Shown: piece by piece, positions 27,632 through 37,401 of the stretch
Layout: each line of letters opens with the position of its first letter
How positions within the stretch are numbered: position 1 is the stretch's first letter
Assembly: GCF_040049255.1 (NCBI RefSeq)
Contig: NZ_JBDZDR010000004.1
Coordinates: forward strand, 186,001-250,000
Reading direction: 5' to 3'
Length of the DNA stretch: 64,000 bases
DNA from: Pseudaminobacter sp040049255
GTDB lineage: Bacteria > Pseudomonadota > Alphaproteobacteria > Rhizobiales > Rhizobiaceae
Translations under genes and position numbers: made by a program
Notes under the pieces: model-generated
Told to the model about the DNA's origin: nothing
The model's database searches: none
What the model saw: the letters and a program-made list of their open reading frames with translations, nothing else

Positions 27632-27866
27632 CGGCCGTCTTCCTTTCCATAACGCCGCCATCGTGGTGAGCGTCCTCGTTTTGCGAGGGTGCCAGGCCGG
27701 GCCGGTTGGTTCGGCTTTCGCGCATCCGAAATCGCCATGCCTGTGCTGCAGTCAGCGGCCTGTCATTGCCCCGTCATCCTCCCCTGCTGGACTCGTCAGG
27801 AATTCGGCGCGAAACTCCGGGTTTCGACGTCGATTTTTTTGAGCCTTTTCACAGGAGAGAAAACGC

Positions 27867-29846
27867 ATGTCGCAAGTGCTTCCCTCGATTTCGCGCCGGT
27901 CATTTCTCACAGGCTCCGCCGCTGCCGGCGCCCTGGTGATGCTGCATCCCTTTTCGGCGCGCGCACAGGCAAACCAGGCCCATCTCAGGATCATGGAGAC
28001 CACCGACATCCATGTGAACGTGCTGCCCTACGACTACTACGCCGACAAGCCGAACGACACGATGGGGCTTTCCCGCACGGCTTCGCTGATCGATGCCGTG
28101 CGCAAGGAAGCCACCAACACCATGCTGGTCGACAATGGCGACCTTCTGCAGGGCAGCCCCATGGGCGACTACATCGCTTATGAGAAGGGGCTGAAGGAAG
28201 GCGACGTCCACCCGATCATGAAGGGCATGAACCTGCTCGGCTACGAGTGTTCGACGCTCGGCAACCACGAGTTCAACTACGGCCTGTCCTTCCTCGATAA
28301 GGTGCTGGCCGGCGCCAATTTCCCATTCGTTTGCGCAAACCTGATCCGCGGTACGGAGCTCGCCTCCAACCCTCGCGACGACAAGCTCTATCTCAAGCCC
28401 TACGTGATCCTCGACCGGAAGATCAAGGACGGCGCCGGCGAGGAGCATCCGATCCGCATCGGCGTCATCGGCTTCGTTCCGCCGCAGATCATGATCTGGG
28501 ACGCCAAGAATCTTTCGGGCAACGTAATGACCCGCGACATCGTTCAGGCAGCCAAGGCCTGGGTGCCGCAGATGAAGGAGGAGGGCGCCGACGTCGTGGT
28601 CGCACTTTCGCACTCCGGGATCGACACCAAGCAAAGCGACATGATGGAAAACGCCTCCTTCTTCCTGGCCGGCGTGGAAGGCATCGATGCGATCTTCACC
28701 GGCCACCAGCATCTCGTCTTCCCGGGAAAGAAGGATTTTCAGGGCCTCGAGGGGGTGGATGCCGAAAAGGGCACGCTGATGGGCAAACCCGCCGTGATGG
28801 GTGGCTTCTGGGGCTCGCATATGGGCCTGGTCGATCTTTTTCTCGAACGCGACGGCAGCAAGTGGCGCGTGGTGTCGGCAACCTCGGAGGCGCGGCCGAT
28901 CTACGAGCGCGTCGACAACAAGAGCAAGGCCCTCGTTGAGGACGACAACCGCATCGCCGACGCTCTCAAGGAAGACCACGAGGCAACGCTGGCCTATGTC
29001 CGCCGGCCGGTCGGCAAGACCACGGCGCCGCTCTATTCCTATTTCGCACTGGTGGCCGACGATCCGTCGGTGCAGATCGTGAGCCAGGCGCAGATCTGGT
29101 ACATCAAGGACCTGCTCAAGGAAACGAAGTGGAAGGACCTGCCGGTGCTTTCTGCGGCGGCGCCTTTCAAGGCGGGCGGCCGCGGCGGTGCGGACTACTA
29201 CACCGACGTGCCGGCCGGCGACGTGGCGATCAAGAACGTGGCCGATCTCTACCTCTATCCCAACACCGTGCGGGCGGTGGAAATCACCGGCGCGCAGGTC
29301 AAGGAGTGGCTGGAGATGTCGGCTGGCATCTTCAACCAGATCGAACCCGGCAAGGCCGACCAGGAACTCATCAACAAGGACTTCCCGTCCTACAATTTCG
29401 ACGTCATCGACGGGGTGACCTACAAGATCGATCTGTCGCAGCCGCCGAAATATGACCCGAAGGGCAAGGTGGCCAATGCGGGATCGAGCCGCATCATCGA
29501 CCTCATGTTTGACGGCAAAGCCATTGATCCCCAGGCGAAATTCGTGGTTGCCACCAACAACTACCGCGCCGGCGGCGGCGGCAATTTCCCGGACATCAAC
29601 GAAACCAAGATCATCGTCGAGGCGCCTGACACCAACCGCGACGTCATCGTGCGCTACATCGTGGAGCAGAAGACCATCAATCCTTCCGCCGACAGCAACT
29701 GGTCGTTCGCGCCAATGCCTGGCACGGCCGTGATTTTCGAAACCGGACCCAAGGCGAAGGAGTTTCTCGACCAGGTCCAGAGCGTAAAGATCGAAGCCGC
29801 GGGCGAGGGCGCCGACGGCTTTGCGAAATATCGCATCATGCTTTGA
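27867..29846 (+). CDS. cpdB: 2',3'-cyclic-nucleotide 2'-phosphodiesterase/3'-nucleotidase
   Basis: A 659-residue exported nucleotidase that degrades cyclic 2',3'-nucleotides and 3'-nucleotides to nucleosides in the periplasm. A Tat signal is visible (SRRSFLTGSAAAG, twin Arg 10-11), unlike E. coli CpdB, which uses Sec. The calcineurin-like metallophosphoesterase domain starts with TTDIHVN (D47, H49) and includes NGDLLQGS and GNHEFNYG; the C-terminal 5'-nucleotidase domain follows with YNFDVIDGVTYKIDL. A GGAG ribosome site precedes the ATG. A strong hairpin follows the stop. Confidence 0.92.
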   Translation: MSQVLPSISRRSFLTGSAAAGALVMLHPFSARAQANQAHLRIMETTDIHVNVLPYDYYADKPNDTMGLSRTASLIDAVRKEATNTMLVDNGDLLQGSPMGDYIAYEKGLKEGDVHPIMKGMNLLGYECSTLGNHEFNYGLSFLDKVLAGANFPFVCANLIRGTELASNPRDDKLYLKPYVILDRKIKDGAGEEHPIRIGVIGFVPPQIMIWDAKNLSGNVMTRDIVQAAKAWVPQMKEEGADVVVALSHSGIDTKQSDMMENASFFLAGVEGIDAIFTGHQHLVFPGKKDFQGLEGVDAEKGTLMGKPAVMGGFWGSHMGLVDLFLERDGSKWRVVSATSEARPIYERVDNKSKALVEDDNRIADALKEDHEATLAYVRRPVGKTTAPLYSYFALVADDPSVQIVSQAQIWYIKDLLKETKWKDLPVLSAAAPFKAGGRGGADYYTDVPAGDVAIKNVADLYLYPNTVRAVEITGAQVKEWLEMSAGIFNQIEPGKADQELINKDFPSYNFDVIDGVTYKIDLSQPPKYDPKGKVANAGSSRIIDLMFDGKAIDPQAKFVVATNNYRAGGGGNFPDINETKIIVEAPDTNRDVIVRYIVEQKTINPSADSNWSFAPMPGTAVIFETGPKAKEFLDQVQSVKIEAAGEGADGFAKYRIML

Positions 29847-29872
29847 TAGACACGCACGGATGGGCCACAGCA

Positions 29873-29904
29873 AAGGGGCGGCAGGATGACCTGCCGCCCC
29901 TTCT
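29873..29904. terminator. Shared hairpin between convergent cpdB and the repeat-protein gene
   Basis: AAGGGGCGGCAGG (29873-29885), loop ATGA, CCTGCCGCCCCTT (29890-29902): a perfect 13-pair stem. It lies 27 bases after cpdB and 24 bases after the end of the convergent gene. T tracts are short, so efficiency is uncertain. Confidence 0.65.
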
Positions 29905-29925
29905 GCAACCTGCGCTAGTCGGGGA

Positions 29926-30288
29926 CTAGCGCTCGAGGATGACGTCCTGCGGATTGACGATCACCGAGGAAGGTGCGGCATCGCCGCCGCGCATATTGGG
30001 TGTGCTAGTTGCAAAGCCGCCAAAACCTGCGCGGCCCGTGATGTCGAGGCTGGTGGGCGGGTTGACGACAACGGACGAAGGTGCCGCGTCGCCGCCGCGC
30101 ATGTTGGGTGTGGTAGTTGCGAACCCGCCAAACCCGGCACGGCCTGTTATGTCAATGTTCGTCGGTGGATGGAACAACACCACAGGCGGGGCCGCGTCGC
30201 CGCCGCGCGGATTGAAGAACTGGGCTGAAGCCATGGAAGCACTTGCGGCTACAATGCCCAGGGCGATGGGGATAATGATTTTTTTCAT
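29926..30288 (-). CDS. Secreted GGDAAP tandem-repeat protein
   Basis: A 120-residue protein with signal peptide (1-22, SMASA-Q). After FFNPR the mature protein is built from a 36-residue unit: GGDAAP, a beta-like SSVVVNPP, then T-x-x-DITGR and AGFGGFAT, ending TPNMR. Units span 29-64, 65-100 and a truncated 101-120. The start at 30288 has a GGAG ribosome site; the 14-residue upstream extension is not a signal. It shares FNPxGGDAAPP with the 89-residue secreted protein 4.2 kb away. Not a family I know. No Cys, no charge clusters; could be a surface or extracellular repeat protein. Confidence 0.75.
   Translation of the reverse strand: MKKIIIPIALGIVAASASMASAQFFNPRGGDAAPPVVLFHPPTNIDITGRAGFGGFATTTPNMRGGDAAPSSVVVNPPTSLDITGRAGFGGFATSTPNMRGGDAAPSSVIVNPQDVILER
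29929..30204 (-). repeat. 108-base in-frame tandem repeat
   Basis: Two full units (30204-30097 and 30096-29989) and a partial third (29988-29929), each coding 36 residues. The second and third units are more alike than the first, suggesting recent duplication and scope for copy-number change between strains. Confidence 0.75.
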
Positions 30289-30544
30289 TTTTGTTCTCCG
30301 TTTTTCTTTGCCCATCAAGTAATGGGCCAAGAATTTCGAAGATAAGTTGAGGGGGACTTATTCCTATCTTCGCTCACATACCAAAAAGTAGGCCTGCCAT
30401 TCCTCAACATCAAATCACTGACTCGCGATTGTCGAGCGGGGCTGAGGCAGGAGTCCGTGATGAGGAATCTGGCACGCGCATATGCATTGACGAGCGCCGC
30501 CGCGAGATCCCAAAAGGGCGCCTCCAGACTCGAAGGAGGCGAAA

Positions 30545-30838
30545 TTGATCCGGCACATTGTATTCTTCAGCGCCAAGCGAGGGCAGGACGTCGAGACTAT
30601 CCGCAACGGGCTGCTCGCGCTTGCTGTCATACCGCATTCCAGCCACTTCGAAGTGACGGTCAACACCAAGGTCGACCCGATGTGCGATGCGATCGACCTC
30701 GTCGTTTACGCGGAATTTGCCGATCAGACGGCGCTGGCCGCCTTTAAGGCACACCCCATCTATGATGAAACGACCCGCAAGGTCAGGCCCATGCGCGAAC
30801 TGCGCTTTTCGGCCGACGTTGTCGCTGACCAAAGATAG
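30545..30838 (+). CDS. Dabb (stress-responsive alpha/beta-barrel) domain protein
   Basis: A 97-residue protein that fits the Dabb ferredoxin-like dimer family: it opens with IRHIVFFSAK (strand with conserved His) and has the VVYAEFADQTALAAFKAHPIY pattern. Start is TTG at 30545 with an excellent AAGGAGG five bases upstream. Members are often uncharacterised or act as small polyketide-type cyclases; in bacteria the role is unknown. No operon partner is visible. The preceding 256 bases hold no gene. Confidence 0.8.
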   Translation: MIRHIVFFSAKRGQDVETIRNGLLALAVIPHSSHFEVTVNTKVDPMCDAIDLVVYAEFADQTALAAFKAHPIYDETTRKVRPMRELRFSADVVADQR

Positions 30839-31243
30839 CGAACACCCTTCTCGATCTGGTGCGACCGCCGCCATGCCGAAATTGGGACAGCTGTTCTCTT
30901 TCGGCGACGTTGTTGGCCCAAACCGGGTCACACTGTGTCATTCGCGCAGCCTGCTCATCTTTGCCGCCGCGAGCAACACGCCGGAAAGTCCCGCAGTTGT
31001 CGCGGCCAGGGCTCAAAAATCATGATTGGCACGGATGTTGCTGCCGAGGTGATGTGCGTCGCTCTCGCGCCAGCCGTTGGGGGGCTTGCGCGATGACGCC
31101 GACGCAGCCTTCAGGGGAGGGCACCCGGTCGGAGCGCAGCGTAGAAGCGCGCTCTGGCCGGGTCACTCTCGAATAGCGGGGGGCATGGACATCCGGCGCC
31201 AAAGCACTAATCATGGCGAAGCTCCACATCCGTTGGCGAGGCC
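30839..31243. other. Gene-free stretch
   Basis: About 400 bases between the Dabb gene and the ParB-like gene. Several short open frames cross it but none has a ribosome site or family-like sequence. GCCGAAA/TTTCGGC (within about 30870-30905) forms a seven-pair inverted repeat without a T tract. It may be decayed coding DNA or a regulatory region. Confidence 0.4.
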
Positions 31244-31492
31244 ATGCTGAGACCTCAGAAAATTCCGATCAGTCAGATCTATGTCCCGGCAGCGCGCCGC
31301 AAGACGCTGCATCCCGAAACGGTGCGCTTCATTGCCGAAAGCATCGTCGAAAACGGGCAGCAAACACCGATCCAGGTGCGCTTCGACGGCAAGCGATATG
31401 TTCTGATCGAGGGGCTGCATCGCCTGGAAGCCATGAAGTGGCTCGGCGAAACGACCATCGAGAGCTATCTGGTGCAGGCGCGCCGCCACTGA
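31244..31492 (+). CDS. Stand-alone ParB N-terminal-like domain protein
   Basis: An 82-residue protein consisting only of the ParB/sulfiredoxin-like domain: IPISQIYVP, then S-I-V-E-N-G-Q-Q-T-P-I-Q-V (the strand-turn of box I) and IEGLHRLEAMKWLG (about 55-68), equivalent to the nucleotide-binding G-x-x-R-x-x-A box of ParB. There is no helix-turn-helix or dimerisation domain. The ribosome site is weak (GCGAGG). Such single domains occur in many genomes; role unknown, possibly nucleotide-dependent. Not part of a parAB locus. Confidence 0.65.
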   Translation: MLRPQKIPISQIYVPAARRKTLHPETVRFIAESIVENGQQTPIQVRFDGKRYVLIEGLHRLEAMKWLGETTIESYLVQARRH

Positions 31493-31699
31493 CGTCCTCC
31501 AATCCAAAGCCGCCGCAAATAGCGTCAAGCCTCTCCCGTGATAATCTGATCGTGGCCTTGAGTGAGTCGGGCCTGTCATCGTGTGTCCGGTCGCCGCGAA
31601 AAAGTCGCTGAAGCCGTAAGGCTGGCGCAAGCGACCGCCTCCATTCTGCAAAGCGTTCGTTGCTGTATCTGTGTTTGGGCAATTGGCGAGGGGCTGCCG

Positions 31700-31945
31700 A
31701 TGCAGAACATTATCGAAGATTGTCTGAAGCCGCGCCTGACGGAAAGCGTCGATATTCTCACGGCGGTCAACATCCTGCGTTCGCGCGGCTACGAGCAGGA
31801 CGATCTGATCGCCGAGATTACCAGGCTCTTCTACGTCGATCTGGACGAATACAACCTTGTCATGCGCCGGCTGGCCTTCGCCGGCGTACGCTATGATGGG
31901 TTTGCATTCCAGGACGATGCCCTTGCGGTCGGCTCGGCGGCCTGA
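31700..31945 (+). CDS. Small hypothetical protein
   Basis: An 81-residue protein with GAGGGG six bases before the ATG. Sequence is acidic and helical (ESVDILTAVNILRSRGYEQ; LIAEITRLFYVDLDEY), no signal peptide or Cys. I do not recognise a family. The longer frame from 31562 upstream has Cys/Arg-rich composition unlike protein and was rejected. It converges on pccB with 42 bases between. Function unknown; cytoplasmic location likely. Confidence 0.6.
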   Translation: MQNIIEDCLKPRLTESVDILTAVNILRSRGYEQDDLIAEITRLFYVDLDEYNLVMRRLAFAGVRYDGFAFQDDALAVGSAA

Positions 31946-31987
31946 GGAGCAATAGCCTGAAGCGCCGGCAGCTGGCGCTGACCGCTC

Positions 31988-33520
<1,533 letters not shown>

Positions 33521-33658
33521 TGCGAAACGCTCCCTCGGGCCCAAACCTTCCATGAAGGTGTTAGCACGACCGCAAGGGCGCGCAAACATCGCCGCGAGGC
33601 GCAAGCGCCCCGCTTGCCCGCGTGCCTCCCTGGAAAAACGCGGGCGCAGTTTCGCCTG

Positions 33659-34099
33659 CTACCAGGTGCCGGTGTTCTGCATGGACGCCCAGGGTTCGGC
33701 CTTCTCCTTCGCCTCGCCCTTCTGCAGCAGTTCGATCGAAATGCCGTCCGGCGACTTGATGAATGCCATGTAGCCGTCGCGCGGGGGGCGATTGATGGTC
33801 ACGCCCTTGTCCATCAAGTGCTGGCAGGTGGCGTAGATGTCGTCCACCTCATAGGCGAGATGCCCGAAATTGCGGCCGCCGGTGTAATTTTCCGGATCCC
33901 AGTTGTAGGTCAGCTCGAGCAGCGGCGCCTTTTTGGAGGCGGCGGCACCCTCGTCGTGGCTGGCGGCGAGATAGATCAGCGTGAATCGGCCCGCTTCGCT
34001 TTCGTAGCGGCGCATCTCCTTCATGCCGAGCTTGTTGCAGTAGAAATCAAGCGATGCCTCGATGTCGGCAACGCGAACCATGGTGTGCAGATAGCGCAT
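33659..34099 (-). CDS. gloA: Lactoylglutathione lyase (glyoxalase I)
   Basis: A 146-residue metalloenzyme converting the hemithioacetal of methylglyoxal and glutathione to S-lactoylglutathione. The four metal ligands of the family are visible: H5, E62 (LLELTYNW), H80 (NFGHLAYEV) and E123 (SIELLQKG). The start at 34099 is the natural N-terminus (MRYLHTMVRV); upstream frame extension is not family-like. The C-terminal tail EPWASMQNTGTW exceeds E. coli GloA slightly. Likely nickel or cobalt type by length; not proved. Confidence 0.92.
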   Translation of the reverse strand: MRYLHTMVRVADIEASLDFYCNKLGMKEMRRYESEAGRFTLIYLAASHDEGAAASKKAPLLELTYNWDPENYTGGRNFGHLAYEVDDIYATCQHLMDKGVTINRPPRDGYMAFIKSPDGISIELLQKGEAKEKAEPWASMQNTGTW

Positions 34100-34316
34100 T
34101 TTTCCAGTCCCTATTTGGAGCTTACGAACATATGGCAGCGGTGCTGCGGCGCGGCAACGGACAAAGCCTTTGCCGCCGGCTCGTCGAAGTTGATCCACAG
34201 TATTACGCGGGCTTGAACGAAAAATCCGGCCCCCGGCTCTTGCACACGAGCAAACCCAAAGTGTTAATCTGCATTTAAGAATCAGTTGCGTCGTTACGAG
34301 AAAAAGGTGCGGTCGA

Positions 34317-34910
34317 ATGGGGGACAGAGCCTCTTTCGCGGGGCGGGACTTGGCCGGAGAAGCGGCCTTGAAACGCGATGAGATCGACGAAGGCGTCGAT
34401 TTTGTCGAGGTCTCGGGCGCCATCAAATGGTTTGACGTAGCCAAGGGCTACGGCTTTATCCGTCCGGACGGCGGCGGCGCCGACATTCTCCTTCATGTGA
34501 CCTGCTTGCGCCGCGACGGCTTCCAGACCGCGCTCGAAGGCGCGCGCGTCGTCTGCCTTGTGCGTCAGGGCGACCGCGGCCTGCAGGCGTTCCAGGTCCT
34601 GTCGATGGACAATTCGACGGCGGCGAATCCTGCCGAGAACAATGTGCAGCGCACCCATGTGGCGGTGACCGCGGAGAGCGGGCTCGAGCGCGCGCTGGTG
34701 AAATGGTTCAACCGCACCAAGGGCTTTGGGTTCCTGACCCGCGGCGAAGGCACGGAAGACATCTTCATCCATATGGAAACCCTGCGCCGCTACGGGTTGA
34801 CCGAGCTTCGCCCCGGCCAGGTGGTTCTCCTGCGCTACGGAAAGGGTGACAAGGGCCTCATGGCAGCCGAAATCCACCCCGATATCGGCACACTGCCCAT
34901 TCCGCACTAG
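34317..34910 (+). CDS. Double cold-shock-domain protein
   Basis: A 197-residue protein with two CspA-type OB folds: domain one about 32-96 with RNP1 KGYGFIRP (43-50) and RNP2 DILLHV, domain two about 125-187 with RNP1 KGFGFLTR (135-142) and RNP2 DIFIHM. Such two-domain CSPs are typical of alphaproteobacteria and bind single-stranded RNA or DNA as chaperones. The N-terminal 30 residues are an unstructured extension. Divergent from gloA. The downstream DUF192 gene is 124 bases away on the same strand. Confidence 0.9.
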   Translation: MGDRASFAGRDLAGEAALKRDEIDEGVDFVEVSGAIKWFDVAKGYGFIRPDGGGADILLHVTCLRRDGFQTALEGARVVCLVRQGDRGLQAFQVLSMDNSTAANPAENNVQRTHVAVTAESGLERALVKWFNRTKGFGFLTRGEGTEDIFIHMETLRRYGLTELRPGQVVLLRYGKGDKGLMAAEIHPDIGTLPIPH

Positions 34911-35034
34911 GCTTGGCCTCCGCCTGTCCGGCCCGGCCGTCGTTCCAAATTGCTCTCCATCTGCATGCGCCGGGCGGCTGCTTCTGGTACGATGGCGGCC
35001 GGGCGCGATGGCCCGCGATAGAAGAGACATTTTT

Positions 35035-35541
35035 ATGATCCGCAGGTTCTGGTTGGCCGGCGCGGTGCTTGCCGCAATCGTCGGCATAGTCACCTCTCTC
35101 GTTTTCTTGCAGCCGTCCGCCGCCGACGGGCAGCCCATGCTTTTGCCTACCGACGCGACACCGCTCGTGGCGGTCACCGGCAGCGGCGAGCGCGCCTTTT
35201 CGATCGAGATTGCCGACGACGATGCCGAGCGCGCCGCCGGCCTGATGTTTCGCGAGCAGATGGGAGACGACCATGGCATGCTGTTCGTGTTCGAACAGAC
35301 GCGGCCGGTCGGGTTCTGGATGAAGAACACCCCTATGCCGCTCGACCTCATCTTCATAGGCCAGGACGGCAAGGTGAAGGCGGTGCGCCGCGGCGAGCCG
35401 TTCTCGGAGGCCTTGATCGCGCCCGACGATCCGGTGCGGTTCGTGCTTGAATTGAAAGCCGGCATGGCCGAAAAGGCCGGCATCCAGGAAGGCGATCTCT
35501 TCCGCCATCCGGTCATCGGCGCTGTCCAGCCCGGCAACTAG
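35035..35541 (+). CDS. DUF192 family exported protein
   Basis: A 168-residue protein with an N-terminal membrane anchor or signal (about 5-24) followed by the DUF192 domain: GLMFREQMGDDHGMLFVF and FWMKNTPMPLDLIFIG are the conserved family segments. The domain is a small beta fold of unknown biochemical role, usually exported. The start at 35035 follows GAAGAG. In Hyphomicrobiales it commonly follows a cold-shock-domain gene, as here, hinting at linked expression; no mechanism is known. Confidence 0.85.
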   Translation: MIRRFWLAGAVLAAIVGIVTSLVFLQPSAADGQPMLLPTDATPLVAVTGSGERAFSIEIADDDAERAAGLMFREQMGDDHGMLFVFEQTRPVGFWMKNTPMPLDLIFIGQDGKVKAVRRGEPFSEALIAPDDPVRFVLELKAGMAEKAGIQEGDLFRHPVIGAVQPGN

Positions 35542-35575
35542 GCTCGGCGCGCCTTTTCAGTTGGGGCTCGCAAGC

Positions 35576-36346
35576 GTGACGCAGTTTTTTTCCCACGACG
35601 GTTTCGAACTCGCCTTCATCGACCGTGCACCGCATCACGGTGAGGCTGAACCCGTTCTCCTCATTCACGGCTTCGCATCCAGCCACATCGTAAACTGGGT
35701 TGCGCCGGGCTGGGTCAAGACGCTGACGGAAGCAGGCTATCGGGCCATAGCGCTCGACAATCGCGGCCACGGACTGTCGACCAAGAGTTATAACGCCGAC
35801 GACTATACGCCGGAGAAAATGGCGAGCGATGCCGCGGCCCTGCTCGACCATCTCGGCATCGAGCGGGCCCATGTCATGGGCTATTCGATGGGCGCTCGGG
35901 TTTCGGCCTTCATGGCACTGGCGACGCCAGAGAAGGTCGCGACGCTCGTGCTGGGCGGTCTGGGCATCGGTATGATTGAGGGCGTCGGCGACTGGGACCC
36001 CATCGCCGAGGCGCTTCTGGCGCCAGATCCCGCAGCGATCGGCCACACGCGCGGCCAAATGTTCCGGGCCTTCGCCGACCAGACCAAGAGCGACCGCGCA
36101 GCACTTGCCGCCTGCATCTCCACCTCGCGCGAACTGCTGAGCGAAGCGGAAGTCGCCCGCATCATGCAGCCAACGCTGATCGGAGTAGGCACCAGGGATG
36201 ACATTGCCGGTTCCCCTGAAGAACTGGCGGCGCTCATGCCCAATGCGGTGGCGTTCGACATTGAGGGCAGGGACCATATGCTCTCGGTCGGCGACCGGAC
36301 CTTCAAGAAGCGCGTGCTGGAATTTCTCGCGGAAAACCGGCTGTAA
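35576..36346 (+). CDS. Alpha/beta hydrolase
   Basis: A 256-residue cytoplasmic hydrolase. LIHGFA at 29-34 is the oxyanion loop, S104 in GYSMGA the nucleophile, D in TRDDIAG and H in GRDHMLS the rest of the triad. The start is ambiguous: GTG at 35576 fits the family, TTG at 35561 is in frame; neither has a strong ribosome site. It is closest to the esterase/3-oxoadipate-lactonase-like group, but specificity cannot be read. It lies 34 bases after the DUF192 gene. Confidence 0.8.
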   Translation: MTQFFSHDGFELAFIDRAPHHGEAEPVLLIHGFASSHIVNWVAPGWVKTLTEAGYRAIALDNRGHGLSTKSYNADDYTPEKMASDAAALLDHLGIERAHVMGYSMGARVSAFMALATPEKVATLVLGGLGIGMIEGVGDWDPIAEALLAPDPAAIGHTRGQMFRAFADQTKSDRAALAACISTSRELLSEAEVARIMQPTLIGVGTRDDIAGSPEELAALMPNAVAFDIEGRDHMLSVGDRTFKKRVLEFLAENRL

Positions 36347-36673
36347 ACCGGGCTGACCGGCACCGCGCCGCACCGTAACAGAAGTCCGGGATCTCGCTTC
36401 CGGGCTCCGCCTAAATACGCATGACACTTCGGCTAGCTCCCGTCCAACTGGGGGCGGCGTTCCCTCGCGCCCTTGGCCATGCCGCAAACGTGATCGCCGC
36501 GCATGCGGTTCGCGGCGGCACCGGCAGGGCAAATTGCGTTGGATCAAGGAACGGCTCTGTGCCGTTGGCAGAATGCCGGAGGTTGCTTCCGGCAACCTTT
36601 GGGTCCCACTTCCGGACCCGCAGAGCCCAACTAGGCCGATCACCATCTTTTCGGAAAGAAAAGGAAGATCAAC
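36347..36673. other. Gene-free stretch with several inverted repeats
   Basis: Contains nested short hairpins: GCCGGA/TCCGGC near 36578-36597, GGTTG/CAACC overlapping it, and GGGTCC/GGACCC near 36600-36620. Just before the next gene CTTTTC and GAAAAG (about 36649-36665) can pair and would cover part of its AAAAGGAAG ribosome site, so translation could be structure-sensitive. No gene or EcfG box seen. Confidence 0.35.
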
Positions 36674-37165
36674 ATGTTGCGAACAGCACTTGTCGGGTTG
36701 ACAGCCCTGCTCATCGCTGGGCCAGCGCTGGCCCAAACTCAGACGCCATCCGAACGCGCCCAGGAGCTGCTGAACTCGGTCGATTGGAAGGCCTTGACGG
36801 ATGCCAGAATTGACGTGGTCAAGACCGCGCTTCAGCTCACGCCCGAACAAGAAAAACTATGGCCGCCCGTGGAGCAAGCTATCCGTGCCCGGGCAGAAGC
36901 CAGACATGCCCGCCTTGATGCAATGGCAAAGCCGCGCGAGGAGAAGCGCGACGTGTTCGAATTCTTGAACGACCGTGCCGACAACATGGCCAAGCGAGCC
37001 GCCACGCTCAAGCAGCTCGCGCAAGCCTGGCAGCCCCTCTATCAGAGCCTCGACGACAAGCAGAAGATGCGGCTGCGCGTTCTGGCAATGCATGTCCTGC
37101 ACGAGATGAGGGGCGCTGCCGAAAGCCACATGCGGGGCATGGAGGATGACGACGCGGAAGATTGA
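36674..37165 (+). CDS. Periplasmic LTXXQ/Spy-like protein
   Basis: A 163-residue exported protein: signal peptide 1-20 (cleaved after ALA), then an all-helical body containing LTPEQEKLW, the LTXXQ-like motif of Spy/CpxP chaperone relatives, plus long charged helices (IRARAEARHARLDAM, LKQLAQAWQPLYQSLDDKQKMRL). Spy-type proteins prevent aggregation in the periplasm; the assignment is by motif and architecture. Ribosome site AAGGAAGAT precedes the ATG. A strong terminator follows 70 bases after the stop, so it is monocistronic. Confidence 0.75.
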   Translation: MLRTALVGLTALLIAGPALAQTQTPSERAQELLNSVDWKALTDARIDVVKTALQLTPEQEKLWPPVEQAIRARAEARHARLDAMAKPREEKRDVFEFLNDRADNMAKRAATLKQLAQAWQPLYQSLDDKQKMRLRVLAMHVLHEMRGAAESHMRGMEDDDAED

Positions 37166-37234
37166 CGCGCCGCATTGTCCTCAACCCTGCCGTGGCAGGG
37201 CGCCTCACTTCGCACGATACGATTCTGTAACTGC

Positions 37235-37272
37235 AAATGCCCGCGCGGCCACCGGCGCGGGCATTTTTTTCC
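37235..37272 (+). terminator. Rho-independent terminator
   Basis: AATGCCCGCGC (37236-37246), loop GGCCACCG, GCGCGGGCATT (37255-37265), then TTTTTCC: an 11-12 pair stem with a T run. Confidence 0.88.
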
Positions 37273-37401
37273 TTTTGCGCCCTAGAACGCCAGCAAGCAC
37301 AATCCCTTGAAGCTTGGTTCAGGAAAATTGGGTTCAAACCTGGTATCTTCTGACCTATATGTCAGCCTGACGTTGATGCCGCCTGGCAACGGAGACTTCC
37401 C

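Noticed and set aside
27900..29873. 657-codon minus-strand frame opposite cpdB
   Set aside because: Shadow of cpdB; no ribosome site and no recognisable domain.
30410..30931. 173-codon minus-strand frame across the Dabb gene
   Set aside because: No ribosome site, no family pattern, and overlaps a plus-strand gene with an excellent ribosome site.
36640..36690. Possible RNA thermometer before the LTXXQ protein gene
   Set aside because: CTTTTC/GAAAAG pairs only six bases and covers part of the ribosome site; too weak without evidence of temperature response.
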